Positions 10,979 through 23,756 of a stretch of 64,000 nt of DNA are shown piece by piece (position 1 is the first letter of the stretch; every line of letters begins with the position of its first letter). This DNA comes from Lindgomyces ingoldianus. Taxonomy: Eukaryota; Ascomycota; Dothideomycetes; Pleosporales; Lindgomycetaceae. The position numbers and the translations under genes were made by a program. The notes below the pieces were generated by a model. The model ran no database searches and had not been told where the DNA came from. It saw only the letters and a list, made by a program, of their open reading frames with translations. The DNA lies in contig NW_022985166.1 in the NCBI RefSeq assembly GCF_010093535.1, forward strand, positions 776,385-840,384, read 5' to 3'.

Positions 10979-13611
10979 TGGGTCCACCATGCCTAAGGTC
11001 AAATGGACGACGAAAATTGGAGATTGTCCCTGCAGCATGGAAACACAAGGTCAATTTCGAGTAGGGCTTATGGAGATCTTTGAAGCGACTATTTGAAGTC
11101 AACTGGAGTGAAGGCGTTGGGATATCTCACCGTTTCGAAGTGTGACTTCACAGGTTACACTACTTTATAGGTCATATTCTTGGCTCAATATATATGATTC
11201 CTTGGCTCCATATATTTGCTTTAGCGTTCACCTGTTCTGAAAAAGGGCCAACATTTTAAGGCTAGGCATCTTGAAACGGTTAATATTGGAGTCCTTTCCA
11301 CACTTGGCTTATCAGACAAAATCGAAGTTACTAGTGGAGCGAAATTCAGCCTGAGCAGGTCTGTAGGCTCAATAAATCCACCATTGCCGTTACATGGGGA
11401 CAGCTTGTCGAGGTGTCGCAAGCATATTTACAGCTGTATGGCGAGGCATTTTAGGAGGAGCTCCTAGAATGAGAGCGAGAGAAGCGCGGGGTTTTAGGTA
11501 TTCGCGACAGCCATCGGCCAATTTTGCAGTTAGAGAGCTCTCCGAGCTTCACCCCCTGCCCGTATTCATCAGCACTACAGCCTGCCTTGGTCACATATTG
11601 CCTAATTGGTATCATGCTTCCAAGTTCACTCATTAAGGCTAGCGTATCTCTAGACTCAGAGCTCTCTCTCGCTTCTCAAATCCCACACTACCTAGTATTG
11701 TTCCCACCACCTCATTAACGCCTCCTATATTATCTACCTGACTTCGCGGCAAGTAAAACTAGGAAACAAGCCAGTAGAATTAATGTAAGCTAAAGGGCTC
11801 TACGACGGGCTTGGCGTCTCAACATACCATACAAACCACGTGGCTTCTCAGACCCTCAGTACACAATACATCACTTCTCCTATATATCATGCTCCCCCAA
11901 GGTTACACTTAACTTACGGCGATCATCAATCTACCACCACCTTGCTATCTAATATGAACCGTAGAATCTTGCGAACTATGCTGATAACTATAGTTACTAG
12001 TTAGGAGCGCTGGATTAAAAAGTACAAAACCTTGCACAAATCTCTAGCAAGATAAGCGCAGAAATCTCTCGTACAGTTGCGCTCTAATATTACTTCCTAA
12101 CTAAGGGTTACGAATATGGTTATAGAAAGCCACCGGCGCTAAACGTAAACTAGCGCTTACAGCTATTAATTCCAAGAGCATACTGGTAGAGCAATGACAA
12201 AATTTAAAGAAGAGACCTTGCAAGGATATAAACGCTTGGCTAACCGACTAGCTGACGCTGTTAGCTGGCGCAGAAGGTTAAATCTTCTAGATATACAAGG
12301 GGATTGTGCCCAAATTAATTTCTTTGAATTATTACGCCCCTAACTCCGGGGTTCATAGCTAGCGCACTACTCTATATAATAGAGAAATAGGACTGTAATA
12401 ACCTCCCATTTATTCCAAGCCTGAAAGATTATATTGCCTGACCCTGCGCCTAGCATTGTAAGTTGAACACTACCGTTATTATAGGATTATTTGCTGCCCT
12501 AGGCAATACACTATTAAACTGGAATCGATCCATCTTCAAATCTAGTGCGAAAATTGTCTCTATTTGCAGGAGCATCAAAAGTTTAGATGATGTAAGTCTT
12601 TTAATCATGTTGCTCGTACGAAAGGAGAGGAACTAGATTAGTCTACTTAACAGAGTTAATCAGGCTTGAAAAGATCCTAATATCGATTTAAAAGTAAAGG
12701 CAGCTATAGAGAAGGACAAGTAACAGTAAGAGAAGCAATAGAGGACCTCGACACCCTTTGAATTTGAGCTCCCCGACTCAGCTCTTCACCACCTCAGCCA
12801 CCGTACCAAGCCTCATCAATCGCAGAGTACTCGGTCCTGGTTCTAACACACACATTTGCAATAGCACTCAGTATGGCTGAATTTATTGACGTAACGCGAT
12901 GCCTAGAGAGATTGTGTAAGCTAGTCGCGAAGCTTTACCTATTACCAACTGGGTAGATTTCAACCTAAAGGTGAACACCCGTCTAGCATACGTTAAAGGC
13001 TTCTTTGGTGATATATGAGGTCTTGCGCGATGCAGATCCCTAAACATCTATTTTGACTCGGGCAGGGGACGTGCTGTACTCAGGATCCTCAGGAACCTTC
13101 ATTTGCAAACTTGCCTATTAAGATGGACATTAGATTATTGACGCGGGTGAGATGGAGCAAGCAGGGCTCTTAGCATTCGGCTCTAATTCCAAAAGCTCCT
13201 TATATGAGCTAGTTACGTCATCCACTAAGCTCAAACAGTTCTATCGCCCCTCGCAAGACGAGCAACGCCTTATCCCTTCTTCCCATCAAGGAACTCACAA
13301 GTTTATGGGTCACCTAGGCATGGAAACGATGGGTCATCTCGAGTAAGTGTACAGTGGCCCAACTATACGAGCACGACAGTGCTATAGCGCTTAAAGGCTG
13401 TAGAATCTATATCAAAACTATGATGAAGCAGATTAGTTGATGCCCTTCTCACTAGTTCAGCGTCACCTGATCGAATCATTGTCTAGTGAAAGTAAACTAT
13501 AATTGTGTTTATTGTATGTATGGATAACCCCATTGGTACTCTATAAACTGCGCTCGACACTACCGCTTTGAACACCCTTTGCGTTAGAAGCCCAGTTCCT
13601 AACTCCACCTC
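10979..13611. other. AT-rich region, probable transposon or gene remnants
   Basis: About 2.6 kb without a credible gene. From about 11,720 the sequence becomes notably AT-rich with many stop codons in all frames. A near-duplicate CTTGGCTC(A/C)ATATAT motif lies near 11,178-11,215. The composition would fit RIP-degraded repeat DNA, but I could not identify the parent element. Confidence 0.35.
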
Positions 13612-15720
13612 TCAAGCGAGATGCGTCGTGTTGAAGAGGCGGTTTCCGGTGTCCGTAGTACCTATTCCAGTGAATTTCGTCGTAGAAGTGCGCAGTGTGA
13701 CAAGGCTGGCATTCTTTTCATGCGCAAGGCTGTTGATTAAGGATGATTCGCCGGAAATACACTTATCCTGAACGACGCCGGCAACAACCACAATGCGAAT
13801 GGTAGCGTTCAGCTCCCGCACCCGCTTGACAAACCTTATCACCGTGCTACCACTGTTCACAACGCAATCAACCAAGATGACGGAATACATGCCCTGTATG
13901 TGTTCGAGTTGTAGATCTGTGGTAGCGTCCGCGTGTTTGAACGCCGCGAGTGGGAAGGCGTCGTTGACTCCGAAGGCCATAGGCTCTCCGCCACGCATCA
14001 AGGCGACTATCAACGTTTTCTGTTCATACAAGAGTCGGTACCCGATCGCACGCACACCCAACACGTGGGAGATTGTGCATTCTTCAAGGCCGATGATATC
14101 GGTCTTGCCCAAGAATTTCGTTGCCAGGTAAAATCCGCAGCGGCGGTGGACTTCCCGAAGGGCAGGACCGGCAGAAGCAGAATCGCGCATTAAAGTTGCG
14201 AGTAGCTTAGTGGAACTCTTCTCCGTTGCGTGGTAGAAGCGAAGTCCGGCGAACCGAGAATTGGTACCAAAAACAGAGTCGACGAAATCTTGCCTCGTAA
14301 TGTCGACAAGGGGGAGCTTCGTTGTGTCCAACCTTGGAGTTACGCTGCTTGGAAGAACTACCTGGCGAGCCACTTTCAGAACCTCGTCTCGGATTGCAGC
14401 ACCCAGCTTCGCCTCCATTGACTTACTTCTGGTCTCTTTGTCGCCAACTACGACCACCGCTTCATCCGCTTTGCGTAACATTTCCAGATCGAGCGGACTA
14501 TCACCGAACGCGCAAACATGCTTGATATTGTGGGAGTGTTTCAATCGAGAAACCAAGGCGGCTTTGACTTCCGCTGTGACGACGATTCTATTAGCGACTC
14601 GTCCTCCCCCGATAACCTTCACGGTGTTGGCGAGACCCGCCTTTTCCAGAATCTTCTGCCAGACTAGCTGCAAACCAGACGTAACCACGATGGCGCTAAC
14701 ACTGCGTTCCCTGTTCTCAGCTACTAGCTGCAGCAAGTTCACAAATTCCGGGTACATCTTTACTTCCATAGCGACTTTCTCACACAACGCACCAAAGTTG
14801 AGTTCATCAGCTGCGTCCTCGTACATCAATGTGGCTTGACGGAACGCAGCATAGGAATGTCCCCATTTTGAATCGCTGAACAATTCTTTCAATGGGTTTT
14901 GGTTACCGTTCGGATACTGAGCGTTGGAGATCTTCTGGAAAAACATAATGCCCGTATCGCTGGGTGTCAAAGTCCCGTCGCCGTCGAATACAAGCATTGT
15001 TGCTGGCGTTTCCCTGCTTTGGGTCATGATGTTGTCCAACATATTCTCGGCGGTGGACAGGTTCATTTTCTCGTTGTGGATTCGAAAATCGCAAAGGAAC
15101 TTTGAGACTTTTTCTATCAAAGTGGAATCTTCAAGGACATCTCCATTTTCGTCTAGCGTTGCACCCGAAGATACAGTTGTGAAAAGTATCTTATTGATGC
15201 GGCAAAGCTTGCGCAGCTCCATGCTTTCACTCCGCTGCCACTTCTCCAAGTGCCCGATGGAATCTAGCGGGCGGATTTTCTCTGTGTCGTTGCGCCTTCT
15301 TTTTGCAATTACGCTGGGATTAACCTTCAGATATATCATGTGCGTGTAGACATCCAGGTCCTTTTTCGTGTAAATCACCGCTGGGTCTTTCTCTCCCTCC
15401 TTCCAGAACATGGCATGACCCGTGACGACCCCAGTCTTCTTGTTTTTAAAGCACTCGTTATTTATCATCTCGATCGCCTTGTGCCGCCAGGCACTCTGCA
15501 GATCTGTTTCCAATTTCTTAAACGTATCGATTCCACCTTTAACAATCCTGGATAAAACTTCAGATCCATCGTAGAACGCCACTTCATGATCCTTGAGACG
15601 CTCCTTCAACTTCTCTTTGAGATGGGTTTTTCCGCAGCCAGGAAGTCCGTAGATCCCAATGACCACGGGGCCATCGTGGAGGCGTGGGGTGCGAGATGTA
15701 TCATCGCTAGAAGTAGACAT
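13612..15720 (-). CDS. P-loop kinase / HAD phosphatase / uracil phosphoribosyltransferase fusion
   Basis: A single open frame of 702 residues has three parts. (1) Residues 18-215 are a P-loop kinase-like domain with Walker A GLPGCGKT at 25-32, resembling AAA_33/nucleoside-kinase folds. (2) Residues 240-455 are a haloacid dehalogenase phosphatase of the phosphoserine-phosphatase type: DGDGT with nucleophile and acid at Asp246 and Asp248, motif II TSG near 348-349, and acidic motif GDSPLD at 406-411. (3) Residues 465-702 are an uracil phosphoribosyltransferase-type domain, with the MRGGEPM loop near 575-581, the PRPP-binding ILVDCVVNSGST near 615-626 and the typical C-terminal GIGTTDTGNRLF. All key residues that I can recognise are present, so each part may be active. 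Uracil + PRPP to UMP is the known UPRT reaction. What the other two domains do to nucleotides is unknown. There is no signal peptide, so it is probably cytosolic, and there are no introns. Confidence 0.85.
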   Translation of the reverse strand: MSTSSDDTSRTPRLHDGPVVIGIYGLPGCGKTHLKEKLKERLKDHEVAFYDGSEVLSRIVKGGIDTFKKLETDLQSAWRHKAIEMINNECFKNKKTGVVTGHAMFWKEGEKDPAVIYTKKDLDVYTHMIYLKVNPSVIAKRRRNDTEKIRPLDSIGHLEKWQRSESMELRKLCRINKILFTTVSSGATLDENGDVLEDSTLIEKVSKFLCDFRIHNEKMNLSTAENMLDNIMTQSRETPATMLVFDGDGTLTPSDTGIMFFQKISNAQYPNGNQNPLKELFSDSKWGHSYAAFRQATLMYEDAADELNFGALCEKVAMEVKMYPEFVNLLQLVAENRERSVSAIVVTSGLQLVWQKILEKAGLANTVKVIGGGRVANRIVVTAEVKAALVSRLKHSHNIKHVCAFGDSPLDLEMLRKADEAVVVVGDKETRSKSMEAKLGAAIRDEVLKVARQVVLPSSVTPRLDTTKLPLVDITRQDFVDSVFGTNSRFAGLRFYHATEKSSTKLLATLMRDSASAGPALREVHRRCGFYLATKFLGKTDIIGLEECTISHVLGVRAIGYRLLYEQKTLIVALMRGGEPMAFGVNDAFPLAAFKHADATTDLQLEHIQGMYSVILVDCVVNSGSTVIRFVKRVRELNATIRIVVVAGVVQDKCISGESSLINSLAHEKNASLVTLRTSTTKFTGIGTTDTGNRLFNTTHLA

Positions 15721-18016
15721 CGTTGTGGAGAGGCCTAGTCTTGTTGGAACGATCCCTAAGGTTTGTGATGAGCATATGAAGTGCTAATACGAAATCTTTT
15801 ATATTTCAGATATTGTTTTCCTTTTGTGCATCATATTCTAGAAACATTCAACGAAAGTCAATCAAGGAACCCAATAGACCTTTTTGTATAATTAGGGAAA
15901 TCTTCCCAGCGCATGTTCCATGAAATTCCAAACCATTCGAACATACCCGACTGACCTGTTAATTACATCATTCATGCTGATTCCCGGTTTTCTGCGTAGG
16001 GTTATGTAGACAAACCTAGGAGTAGAGCCTCTTGAAGGCCTTCTTGCATTATAGTTTGGTTCTCATTTCACAGTTTTCCCCTCAAAGAAATCCAACACGG
16101 AGAGGTTCAGCCAAGCAAACGAAAGCCAATCTTTCCATACAAACCCTTCCGGGACTATCTTGATCCACGGTTTTCGCTAATACTGCTCTGTCACTCAAGG
16201 CCGAAAATGAGTCTGCATCATGTCCTTAGTTCGGCTAGTTTACACCTGGGCTATTTCCATACATATGCTCTTGCCAAGCCCTCGAATGTACACTGAAGCT
16301 GGGTGAATCACCCAGCCTCTTGATCTGTTCCAGTGTCACGCCGTTATAAGGTCCACAATGTCTCGAACTAGAGATTCTTGTAAGTTTACTTTCCTGTATA
16401 AACATCTTTAAGAAGATCCTCGTGTTGCTGCTTGTCATTTCTCAGCCTGTGACTAATTCTTCATCACGTCGAAAAGAGTAAACGTTATGGTCCCGCATTG
16501 GGTTGATATAGCAGTCCTTTCCAGTACTACAGTGCGAATATACGTACTCATACAAGACATATAAAGCAATGCGAAGGTCCTTATTAGGCATTTTAGTTAT
16601 AGTTAAAATGCTCGAAATCCGGATCATACAACATACTTCAACACGACCATTGATAACGATGAGAAGAGATGTAAACTCAGCCAACATATTCGCTCACTTG
16701 GCACGGGAAGGGTGGAGATAAACGTGAAAGTTAAATATCTTGACATCCACCAGTATTAGTTCCTTTTCCGCAAGAGCAGGCACTTGGTTAAACAGAGCAA
16801 GCGTACTCGCAAATTCTTATTAGCCCTTGTTCACCTTTACACGCCCGCAACTTTGGATCCCGCTCCAGTTGTGCGTCGGAGAAGTAAGACTTCCAGCGCA
16901 AGCACTACTATTAGTTACATATGGCCTTCCCGCTACCTGAGCAACGTAAAACCCACTCACGACAACGATGCCACAAATAGCGGCCTCGCCCCAGAGGTAG
17001 GCTAGCTTGAGATTCCTTCTGAAAATCTAAGGTTGCGGGAACTTTTATGACAGGATAGAGGGCTCTTGCGACAAGACGCAGTGCGATGATAGCGGGGGAG
17101 GCAGAAACTCTTCAATCTGAAGGTGGAGCTCGATCAGAAGAGAATCAATCTACTACTTGCGTAGCTTTGCCGGTACGCGTTGACTTTATCGGTGGCAAGA
17201 AGATTATATGGCTTGAAAGGAACGGTTTTGCGAAAGTTGAGTTACTGAACTTGTATGAGGGTGCCTCGTTAGATCGAGTGCAGAAGACGACATTGGTCTG
17301 CGTGGTACGATTTTAGGAGCAGAGGCCTGAAGTAGGGCGGATTGTTGATACACAAGAGATGAGAATAGAAATAACAGAGTTTTGACTCACTGGTCGAGGA
17401 AGGGGCGCCAATAAGCCTCAAGAAAAGGCTGGAGCAAAAGGAGGATTTGTAGTCGAAGAAGTGAGGCGAGGAACAGGTTGTTATGGCACAGCCACGCTGA
17501 ATGATATAGGTGTTAGATAATAAAATTAGGATTTAAAATTCTCGTACGCATTGATGGGTACGAATGAAATTAACGCCCTGAGCACAGTAAGTTGGAATTA
17601 ATCTTTGCCCATGTTCTATCGAGCAACACAGTCTTTCCGTTTTAGGCGAACGGCAATCGTCCGTGGAGAATGCACAATTGTTAGCAGCAGGGCTTCTACC
17701 AATGATCCCTAATCCGCCCCTCATCCCAAATCTACACTGCCTAATGACAGTTACATATGCCGAGAAACGCGACGTCACGTTTGCGCCCGTGATGGGGCTC
17801 GGGTTCTAGAGAGGGCGATATGGAGCCGAGTGGAATGAGAAAACTGTATGAAGATTTGTGGTGAAATACTGGCCAAGCGTTCGCGGTAACTTTCATATTA
17901 ACGACTAGAATGTTCATATACCTAAACTCGGAGACCGAGGAGCACTGAAGAGCATTTCCGGCGGTAAGAATTGGTCTCAGCTGACTGAGCCGAAACTCTG
18001 AGTTAATGTTACACCC
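15721..18016. other. Intergenic, nothing recognised
   Basis: About 2.3 kb. Short frames at 16,235-17,316 on both strands have no family features. No transposon ends were recognised. Confidence 0.4.
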
Positions 18017-19748
18017 TCACGGCTCGTGTGGTTTCTTTCTTCTCCTTTTAAGCTCCTGTGATGCAGTCGGTGCTACGCCTACAATCGCGACAAGGCAGGC
18101 TGCGGCACCACAGGCCACGCTCACGACGTGACTGACCCTGCATCCATCCAAATAGCTTGCAAGAATTATCTTGACCTCATTTTGAGTAAAAGATGATCGT
18201 ATTTGTGTTACACCTGCCCCTAGTACCTCGTTTGCATCCAACGTAGGCGCCTTTTTAATCAGACTATGCAGCAGGCCGTTGGTGAAAGCGGCTTCGGAGC
18301 CTGCAACAAAGAGACTGGTTCCTACGTTTTCCATAAATAAAGATAGCGAAGTGGCGGAGGCCATATCCTCGGTAGAAACTGCAGCTTGGTTCGCGATCAT
18401 TGGAATCTGCAAGGCCAATCCAACTCCCATGGCCGTCAACAGTTCATACCCAATCCAGACTCTGGAAGACGTCTGCATGTCTAGTGTATAGATCATGCTC
18501 ACCCCAATTGTAGCCGCTATAGCGCCAATGACTAAGAAGGGGTTGTAGTGTCGCCAATATGTGAGTAGTGCGTTTGCTACCATGGTGAATGCAGAGACAC
18601 CAAGTACTAGTGGGATGAGTCGCACGCCGCTCTGGGACGCCGAGTTGTTGTTGATGGACTGGAACTGAATTGGTAGGGAGTATAGTAAGGGAAAGAAGAC
18701 GCCCGCGAGGCAGAATATGTAGATCAGGTTAGTGAGAACACGTCGTGATCGGAGTAGATGTGACTGTATCATCGCCTTCGGACCCATGAAGCGCTCATTG
18801 AGGAGAAAGACGATTGATAAGGTCCCAAAACCAGCCAAGCTGAGAATAATGGCGGGTGAGTTCCAAGAACGGATGCCTGCCCAGTGCATTGCGAGGACGA
18901 AACACGACAGGGCCCCAGTAACCAGCACTCCGCCGTTGAGATCCATGCACACCACCTTCTCCTTTAGCGTCGCTTCTTTAGGTGGTATTGGCGACGTGAA
19001 GAAGAATACCATAGTGACAGTAGCAAGGAATCCAATCGGAAGGCTCACCCTCCATTGTGTTAGCGACAGGCCCAAGAGCGATGATGAAGGATACACACCA
19101 AAAACACCATCTCCATCCAGGCCCATCTGTCAGCGCTCCGCCCATCAATGGACCCACCACACTCGCACACCCAAAAGTGACACCTAAAACCCCCATATAC
19201 GCTGCGCGGTACTGCGGCTTCACCGTGAGCGCGATGATGATGAAGGCGCCTGTCATGAGACCCCCACCGCCGATTCCTGCTACAACTCTTCCTAGAATTA
19301 ACGCTTCACTACTTTGCGCACTCGTACAAATGACATTTCCCGCTTCGAAGACGAAAATCGCGAGCAAAAACACACGCTTCAGGTCGAAATAACCATAGGC
19401 CTTCCCCCAAGAAGACTGGAACGCGGTATTCGTAATAGAGTATGCCGAACCGTACCAGGCAATGTTGGCAATGCTGCCAAACTGATCCGTGATGCTAGGT
19501 ATAGCCGTCGCAATGATAGTACTGTCAAGTGCGGCAAGGAAGATGCTGAGAACAAGGCCGACTGTGATGAATGCTAGTTTGACTCCTCGCGGATATTGGA
19601 TTGGCGAGGGCGGTGCTGGTGCTATCAGTGTTGACTCGACAATGTTCTGAACAGCCCCACCGCTTTCACGAAGGGAACTGAGTTCAATGTCTTCTAAAAT
19701 AACTGTTAGGTTGGGCATGGTGATTTTTACGGTTGGAATAGGAAGCAA
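18017..19748 (-). CDS. MFS multidrug/toxin efflux pump, 14-TM DHA2 type
   Basis: Exons 19748-19099 and 19049-18017 are joined across a 49-bp intron (donor GTGTGT, branch CTAAC, phase 2) and give 560 residues. The splice restores the family stretch WRWCFWVSLPIGF, which is strong support for it. The N-terminus is cytosolic (about 55 residues). Helix 1 is followed by the DHA2 signature LDSTIIATAIPSI. A loop 2-3 motif (WGKAYGYFDLKR) and the antiporter motif C region (GxxxGPxxGG, here SVVGPLMGG) are visible. Fourteen membrane segments fit the length. The family exports drugs and fungal metabolites by proton antiport at the plasma membrane; TOXA-like pumps are close in layout. The substrate is unknown. 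A second ATG at residue 11 could be the true start. The gene lies head-to-tail with the GPI protein (about 180 bp apart). Confidence 0.88.
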
Positions 19749-19925
19749 GCCTTGGGGGTGGGGGTGGGATTGAGAGTTCTTCAGTAAGAAATCTAGGTAT
19801 AGTTAAGGTAAAGTGAAAATGTGTCGCGCTAGACATAAAATGGTAGGTGACGTAACATCTCCGCCGCGCTCCCTCCACTCCAACAGAGACGCGACAAGCG
19901 AAGCCGCAAAAAAGCCTCGAGATGA

Positions 19926-21039
19926 TTACAAGGACCAAATTAACCCGACTATAGCTACGCCTGCCGCTACCCAGCCACTTCCACCTACGCTTGTCCCACT
20001 TGCAGCACTCGCCTTACCTCCCGGACCTGTCACATTTAGCTTCCCATCAGTTACGGGGTTTGCCTCGGATATGAGTAGCTTCGGTCCTGGAATCGCATGT
20101 CCCGTGAAGGTATAGTCAAGTGTCGGATTCCCAGGCTTTCCATAGACTTGAACCTTGATCTTGACCTCCGCATGATTCGGCGTAATCCGGCCGCTCATCG
20201 ACATGGATATAACACTACAATCCAGGATCAGGAAATCGGTACTATAGTCCCAACTCTTGTAGAAGTTGTTGCATTCCCCGATCCGATACCATAGGCCTTG
20301 ATTGTCGGCATACTTGTGGGTGGTAAGAGTGCCAGCAATGTCAAAGCCGTCCCCGCTCTTGGTGCTGTTCAATGTCCAATGCTGGCCGTATTCATACCAA
20401 GACTGGCTTGACACCATGTATACGTCGCCGGCGGTCGTCAGGTTTGTGGTGCTATTATCCCAGGCACCCTTTGGGTTAAAGTAAGTCAGGAACATGTAGA
20501 AAGGGTTCTTGTCGTATTCCCCGCGCGTGCGGTTTGTGCCTTGAATGACTCCAGTACTGCCGATGCGGAGCTGGTACCCGTAAGTGGAATTTTGAGATGC
20601 TTCAGGGCATCCATTGCCGTCCCCGGGGTGTGTTTCGAGGTGAACCGTACCGTTATACTGCAACAAGTCTTCGTTAAGGAATGAGCTTGGGGAGATCAAA
20701 CTACGTCAACACGTACCAAAGCGTCGAGGGGCGCAAGTACGTCGTCAGTATCTTTGATCCAGAAGTCGGAATCTAAAGAGCAGCGCGCATAGTTGGTAGC
20801 TGTAACATTTTGGAGGGAAGGGTCGCCTTTCGCCAACTTAGATGACTGTGCACATATGGCTCGAGGTGCTATGGAGGTGTCAGCCAAAGCTTGCTTTTCC
20901 TACTAGGTCCCTTGAGAGATTGGTGGTGGGGTATCGTACACTTTTCACACTGTCCCTGGTATGGGGTAAGTTCGTCTCTCGGTGCACCACGAGCCAAGAG
21001 AGCATAAGCAAACGTGGAGAGCACAGCTGTAGTCTTCAT
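19926..21039 (-). CDS. Secreted GPI-anchored protein, unknown function
   Basis: Three exons (21039-20940, 20868-20717, 20657-19926) give 327 residues. The second intron (59 bp, donor GTACGT, acceptor GCAG, phase 0) is convincing. The first (71 bp, donor GTACGA, branch CTGAC, acceptor ATAG) is my best choice, and donor GTGAAA nine bases upstream is an alternative. The product has a signal peptide (MKTTAVLSTFAYALLARG) and a large ectodomain rich in Asn-X-Ser/Thr, aromatic residues and Gly with few cysteines, predicted to be beta-rich. The C-terminus has a small-residue omega region (GGKASAASGTSVGGSG) and a hydrophobic tail (WVAAGVAIVGLIWSL), which is a GPI-attachment signal. It probably sits on the plasma membrane or wall. 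I recognise it as a type of conserved fungal surface protein but know no function. It lies just upstream of the MFS pump on the same strand. Confidence 0.75.
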
Positions 21040-23044
21040 GGCAGTGAAATAGAGTTGTAAAAGTCAATGGTTTAATTAAAAAATCCGGAGTGCATTTTAA
21101 AGAGGAACCCTTTCCCTCTTTATCAACATTTTCAGCGCGCCCACGCTCTGGTAGCCCGGCAAGATTCCTGCCCGTGGCTTACATCCTAAATCTCCACCCT
21201 ATGAACAAAAGGGTGCGCTTAGTCCACAGCTATCGACGAAGCAAAGGTTTTAAGCGAACGACGTTCCAAACTTCAAGACTTTCCAGGAATGGTCCAGATT
21301 ACTGTGGATAAAGGCTTAGCAGCTGAGCGCCAATGGCATCTCAGCTCACACCGGTATCTCGCGAGCCAAGAGATCTAAGCCATGGGGCTGGCAAGCTAGA
21401 AGCCTTGCCAAGGTGCGGCTGGTGGTAAGCCCACGATGAGTGTTACGTGCAAAATTTTGGCTAAGCTATATAATACCGAGAATGCGACGACGGCATTGAA
21501 TTGCGAGGTGCGTGTGGTTCGCCTTTTCAATTCGCTGGCATCTCAATATAGCAACTCGGCTTTATCTTGTTTATCGACCCTAACACAATTGCGTTGATTT
21601 AGAAACAGCATTAGGCAGCCAGCTCGTTCCCATAAAGGAGTAGATCTTGGCTGGTCGGCCCTGGTGACAAGTGCTGCTCTTGGCTAATAAGTCTTCCCTA
21701 ACTATGAAACCTCGTTTCGGATGCCCCATGAAAGACTAGCGGCTTCTTGACATTTTTCTCTGACAAACAACGTCGCTCTGCATTAGCAGGCGGCAAGTCA
21801 ATTGTCTAATACCGGCCGAGTCCAAGGAATTCTGATAGATTACACACTCCATAAAGAATATCCTAAGACAGGTGCCCTAAACATTCAAGGTGCAGCAGTA
21901 TCATAGCCATTCGTCGAGGGGATCACTAACCGTTTTTCAATAACTCTCGCAAATTACTCAGTAATTCAGTTCTAATAAAATCGTACGCTTCATGTCTTGG
22001 TAAGATAGAATTGGCTGGTTTGTGGGACCACCTCCAGTTACAACCCTGTTCTTCCAAATATTTTTAGTTAGAAAGCCGGGATATAGCAATACGACTTAGA
22101 GTCAAAACGAAAAACATTAGTGCGGCGCTAGCGCTCGGCGAGCTCTAAAATGACATATTCTCAAACATATTCGTTATACAATATGTTATGACCCGACCGT
22201 GGTGATTACTTTGGCGGTTTCAGATTCCCTTCGCAGACGAATACTTTAGGTTCGATAGGCGGAAATGAAGAAAATCAAACTCATCCTCATAGGCCTTCAC
22301 TTCTTGTACGGCTATCACCTTCTAGTTTAGTGTAAATCACATATCGTAGTTCGCTTGGTAGAGCTGCGTGAAATTCAGTCGCGAATGCTAAGCAGACCAT
22401 TCTTCCATACTCGATAAGTTTCTGATTTGACATCCCTATCCGGTGAGCACATTAGCAATGGCTCCTTAATACTGGTTCACTTTTAGGGAACGACATTTTC
22501 TTTGTTCTCAAGTCTACGAGACTTCTTGACTAAGGAGTCCAATAAATAAAGCTTGGTGAAGTATCCTTAACTGGTCAACCTCATTTGACCTGTATAAAAG
22601 AGCCTACATCCCTTCGGGTAACCAAAAGTCCCATACTCATCGAGAATGCGCTGTTGATCGTCGCGAAATCTAGGATGTGCGAAGTTTCAAAGGAGTAGCC
22701 CAGAGGTCAGAAATTGTTGACTTACTTGCGGAAAGTTGAGGGTCTTCTCTTTGCTAACGATGCGCGAGCATTCTCCTAATGCTGCTAACTGCTTCATGCT
22801 TTCGTCTTCATGAATTAGGACTTGAATTCTAGGAGCTTAGGGAGAATGGTGATGACCAGAGGTGGACACTCGCGGACGTTTGCCGAAGCAAATTTTGCTA
22901 CCTTTATCAGGCCAATCTGAAATTCGGAGTTGGAATGAGCAAAATCGAGGGAGACGGATATTAGGAAGCAAAGACATAAATTTTAGCGAGCGGTGGAGCG
23001 TGCTAACTTTCGTCTAATTTGAGGTATTAAGAGACTTTACTCGA
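21040..23044. other. Gene-poor AT-rich stretch
   Basis: No gene is supported. A GGCAAGC-type imperfect hairpin lies at about 21402-21420. The rest has frequent stops in all frames and looks degraded. Confidence 0.35.
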
Positions 23045-23335
23045 TCATCTGGTTAAAATCTCGAAATTCAGAACCCGAAGTGGAAAGAACTTGAGATGGA
23101 AAGAGGAAGAGAAGTTACAAAGTGAAACAAGATATGTCACGCCACCATCGCTCAAAAGTTTTACAAGGTTATAGTTAGAATTACTAGCTATTAAGGCTGT
23201 AAATTCAACGTCCCCCCCTTCAGCAAAGAACATAACACACCTACTGTCTTCACATTGGCTCCAAATCGATAGAAAAATCGCGAACCCTCTATTCGCAAGC
23301 ACTCCGATAATTCTTCCCTCAACATTGATAATCAA
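23045..23335 (-). pseudogene. Possible decayed gene fragment
   Basis: A 96-codon open frame has a protein-like composition (segments such as GRIIGVLANRG and WSQCEDSRCVMFF) but lies in AT-rich, stop-dense DNA with no matching upstream or downstream exon that I can join. It looks like an open remnant of a larger coding sequence. The parent family was not recognised. Confidence 0.25.
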
Positions 23336-23756
23336 CCCAGAAGTCTTAGTTCTGTTACTTCCATTGCTAATGAGGTCGAACTTGCAGAGTCACAGTCGCA
23401 CTTCATGAGTGTGTCGATATCAAGAGTCGTGGCTACGGCTACCGAAGAAACTGACGTAACGATAATCAGAATTCATTTAGAAAATTGCTAGTAGGTATTC
23501 GGGTGTCATGTGCGCCGAGGAAATGGGAAAGGCCCGGCATTTATACTTGAGTCTGAGGTTGGAAAGGTGACGGACGTGGAGCAAATATGACACCTTAATA
23601 TCGGACAATGAGCAAAGACGCCCTTAGAGACAGCCTACCGCTAGTCTAAGTGACGACAAGGGTAGCATTGCTCCCAGCGTCCCCGACAGTTAGTAGCGGA
23701 GCGATTTTGAGGTTGTTCAGTAACTGTACGGAGCAGTCAGGTCATGGGACGTTGCA

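Noticed and set aside
11720..13560. Retrotransposon polymerase or transposase remnant
   Set aside because: The AT-rich, stop-dense sequence suggests a degraded repeat, but I could not find any reverse transcriptase, integrase or DDE motif to support naming it.
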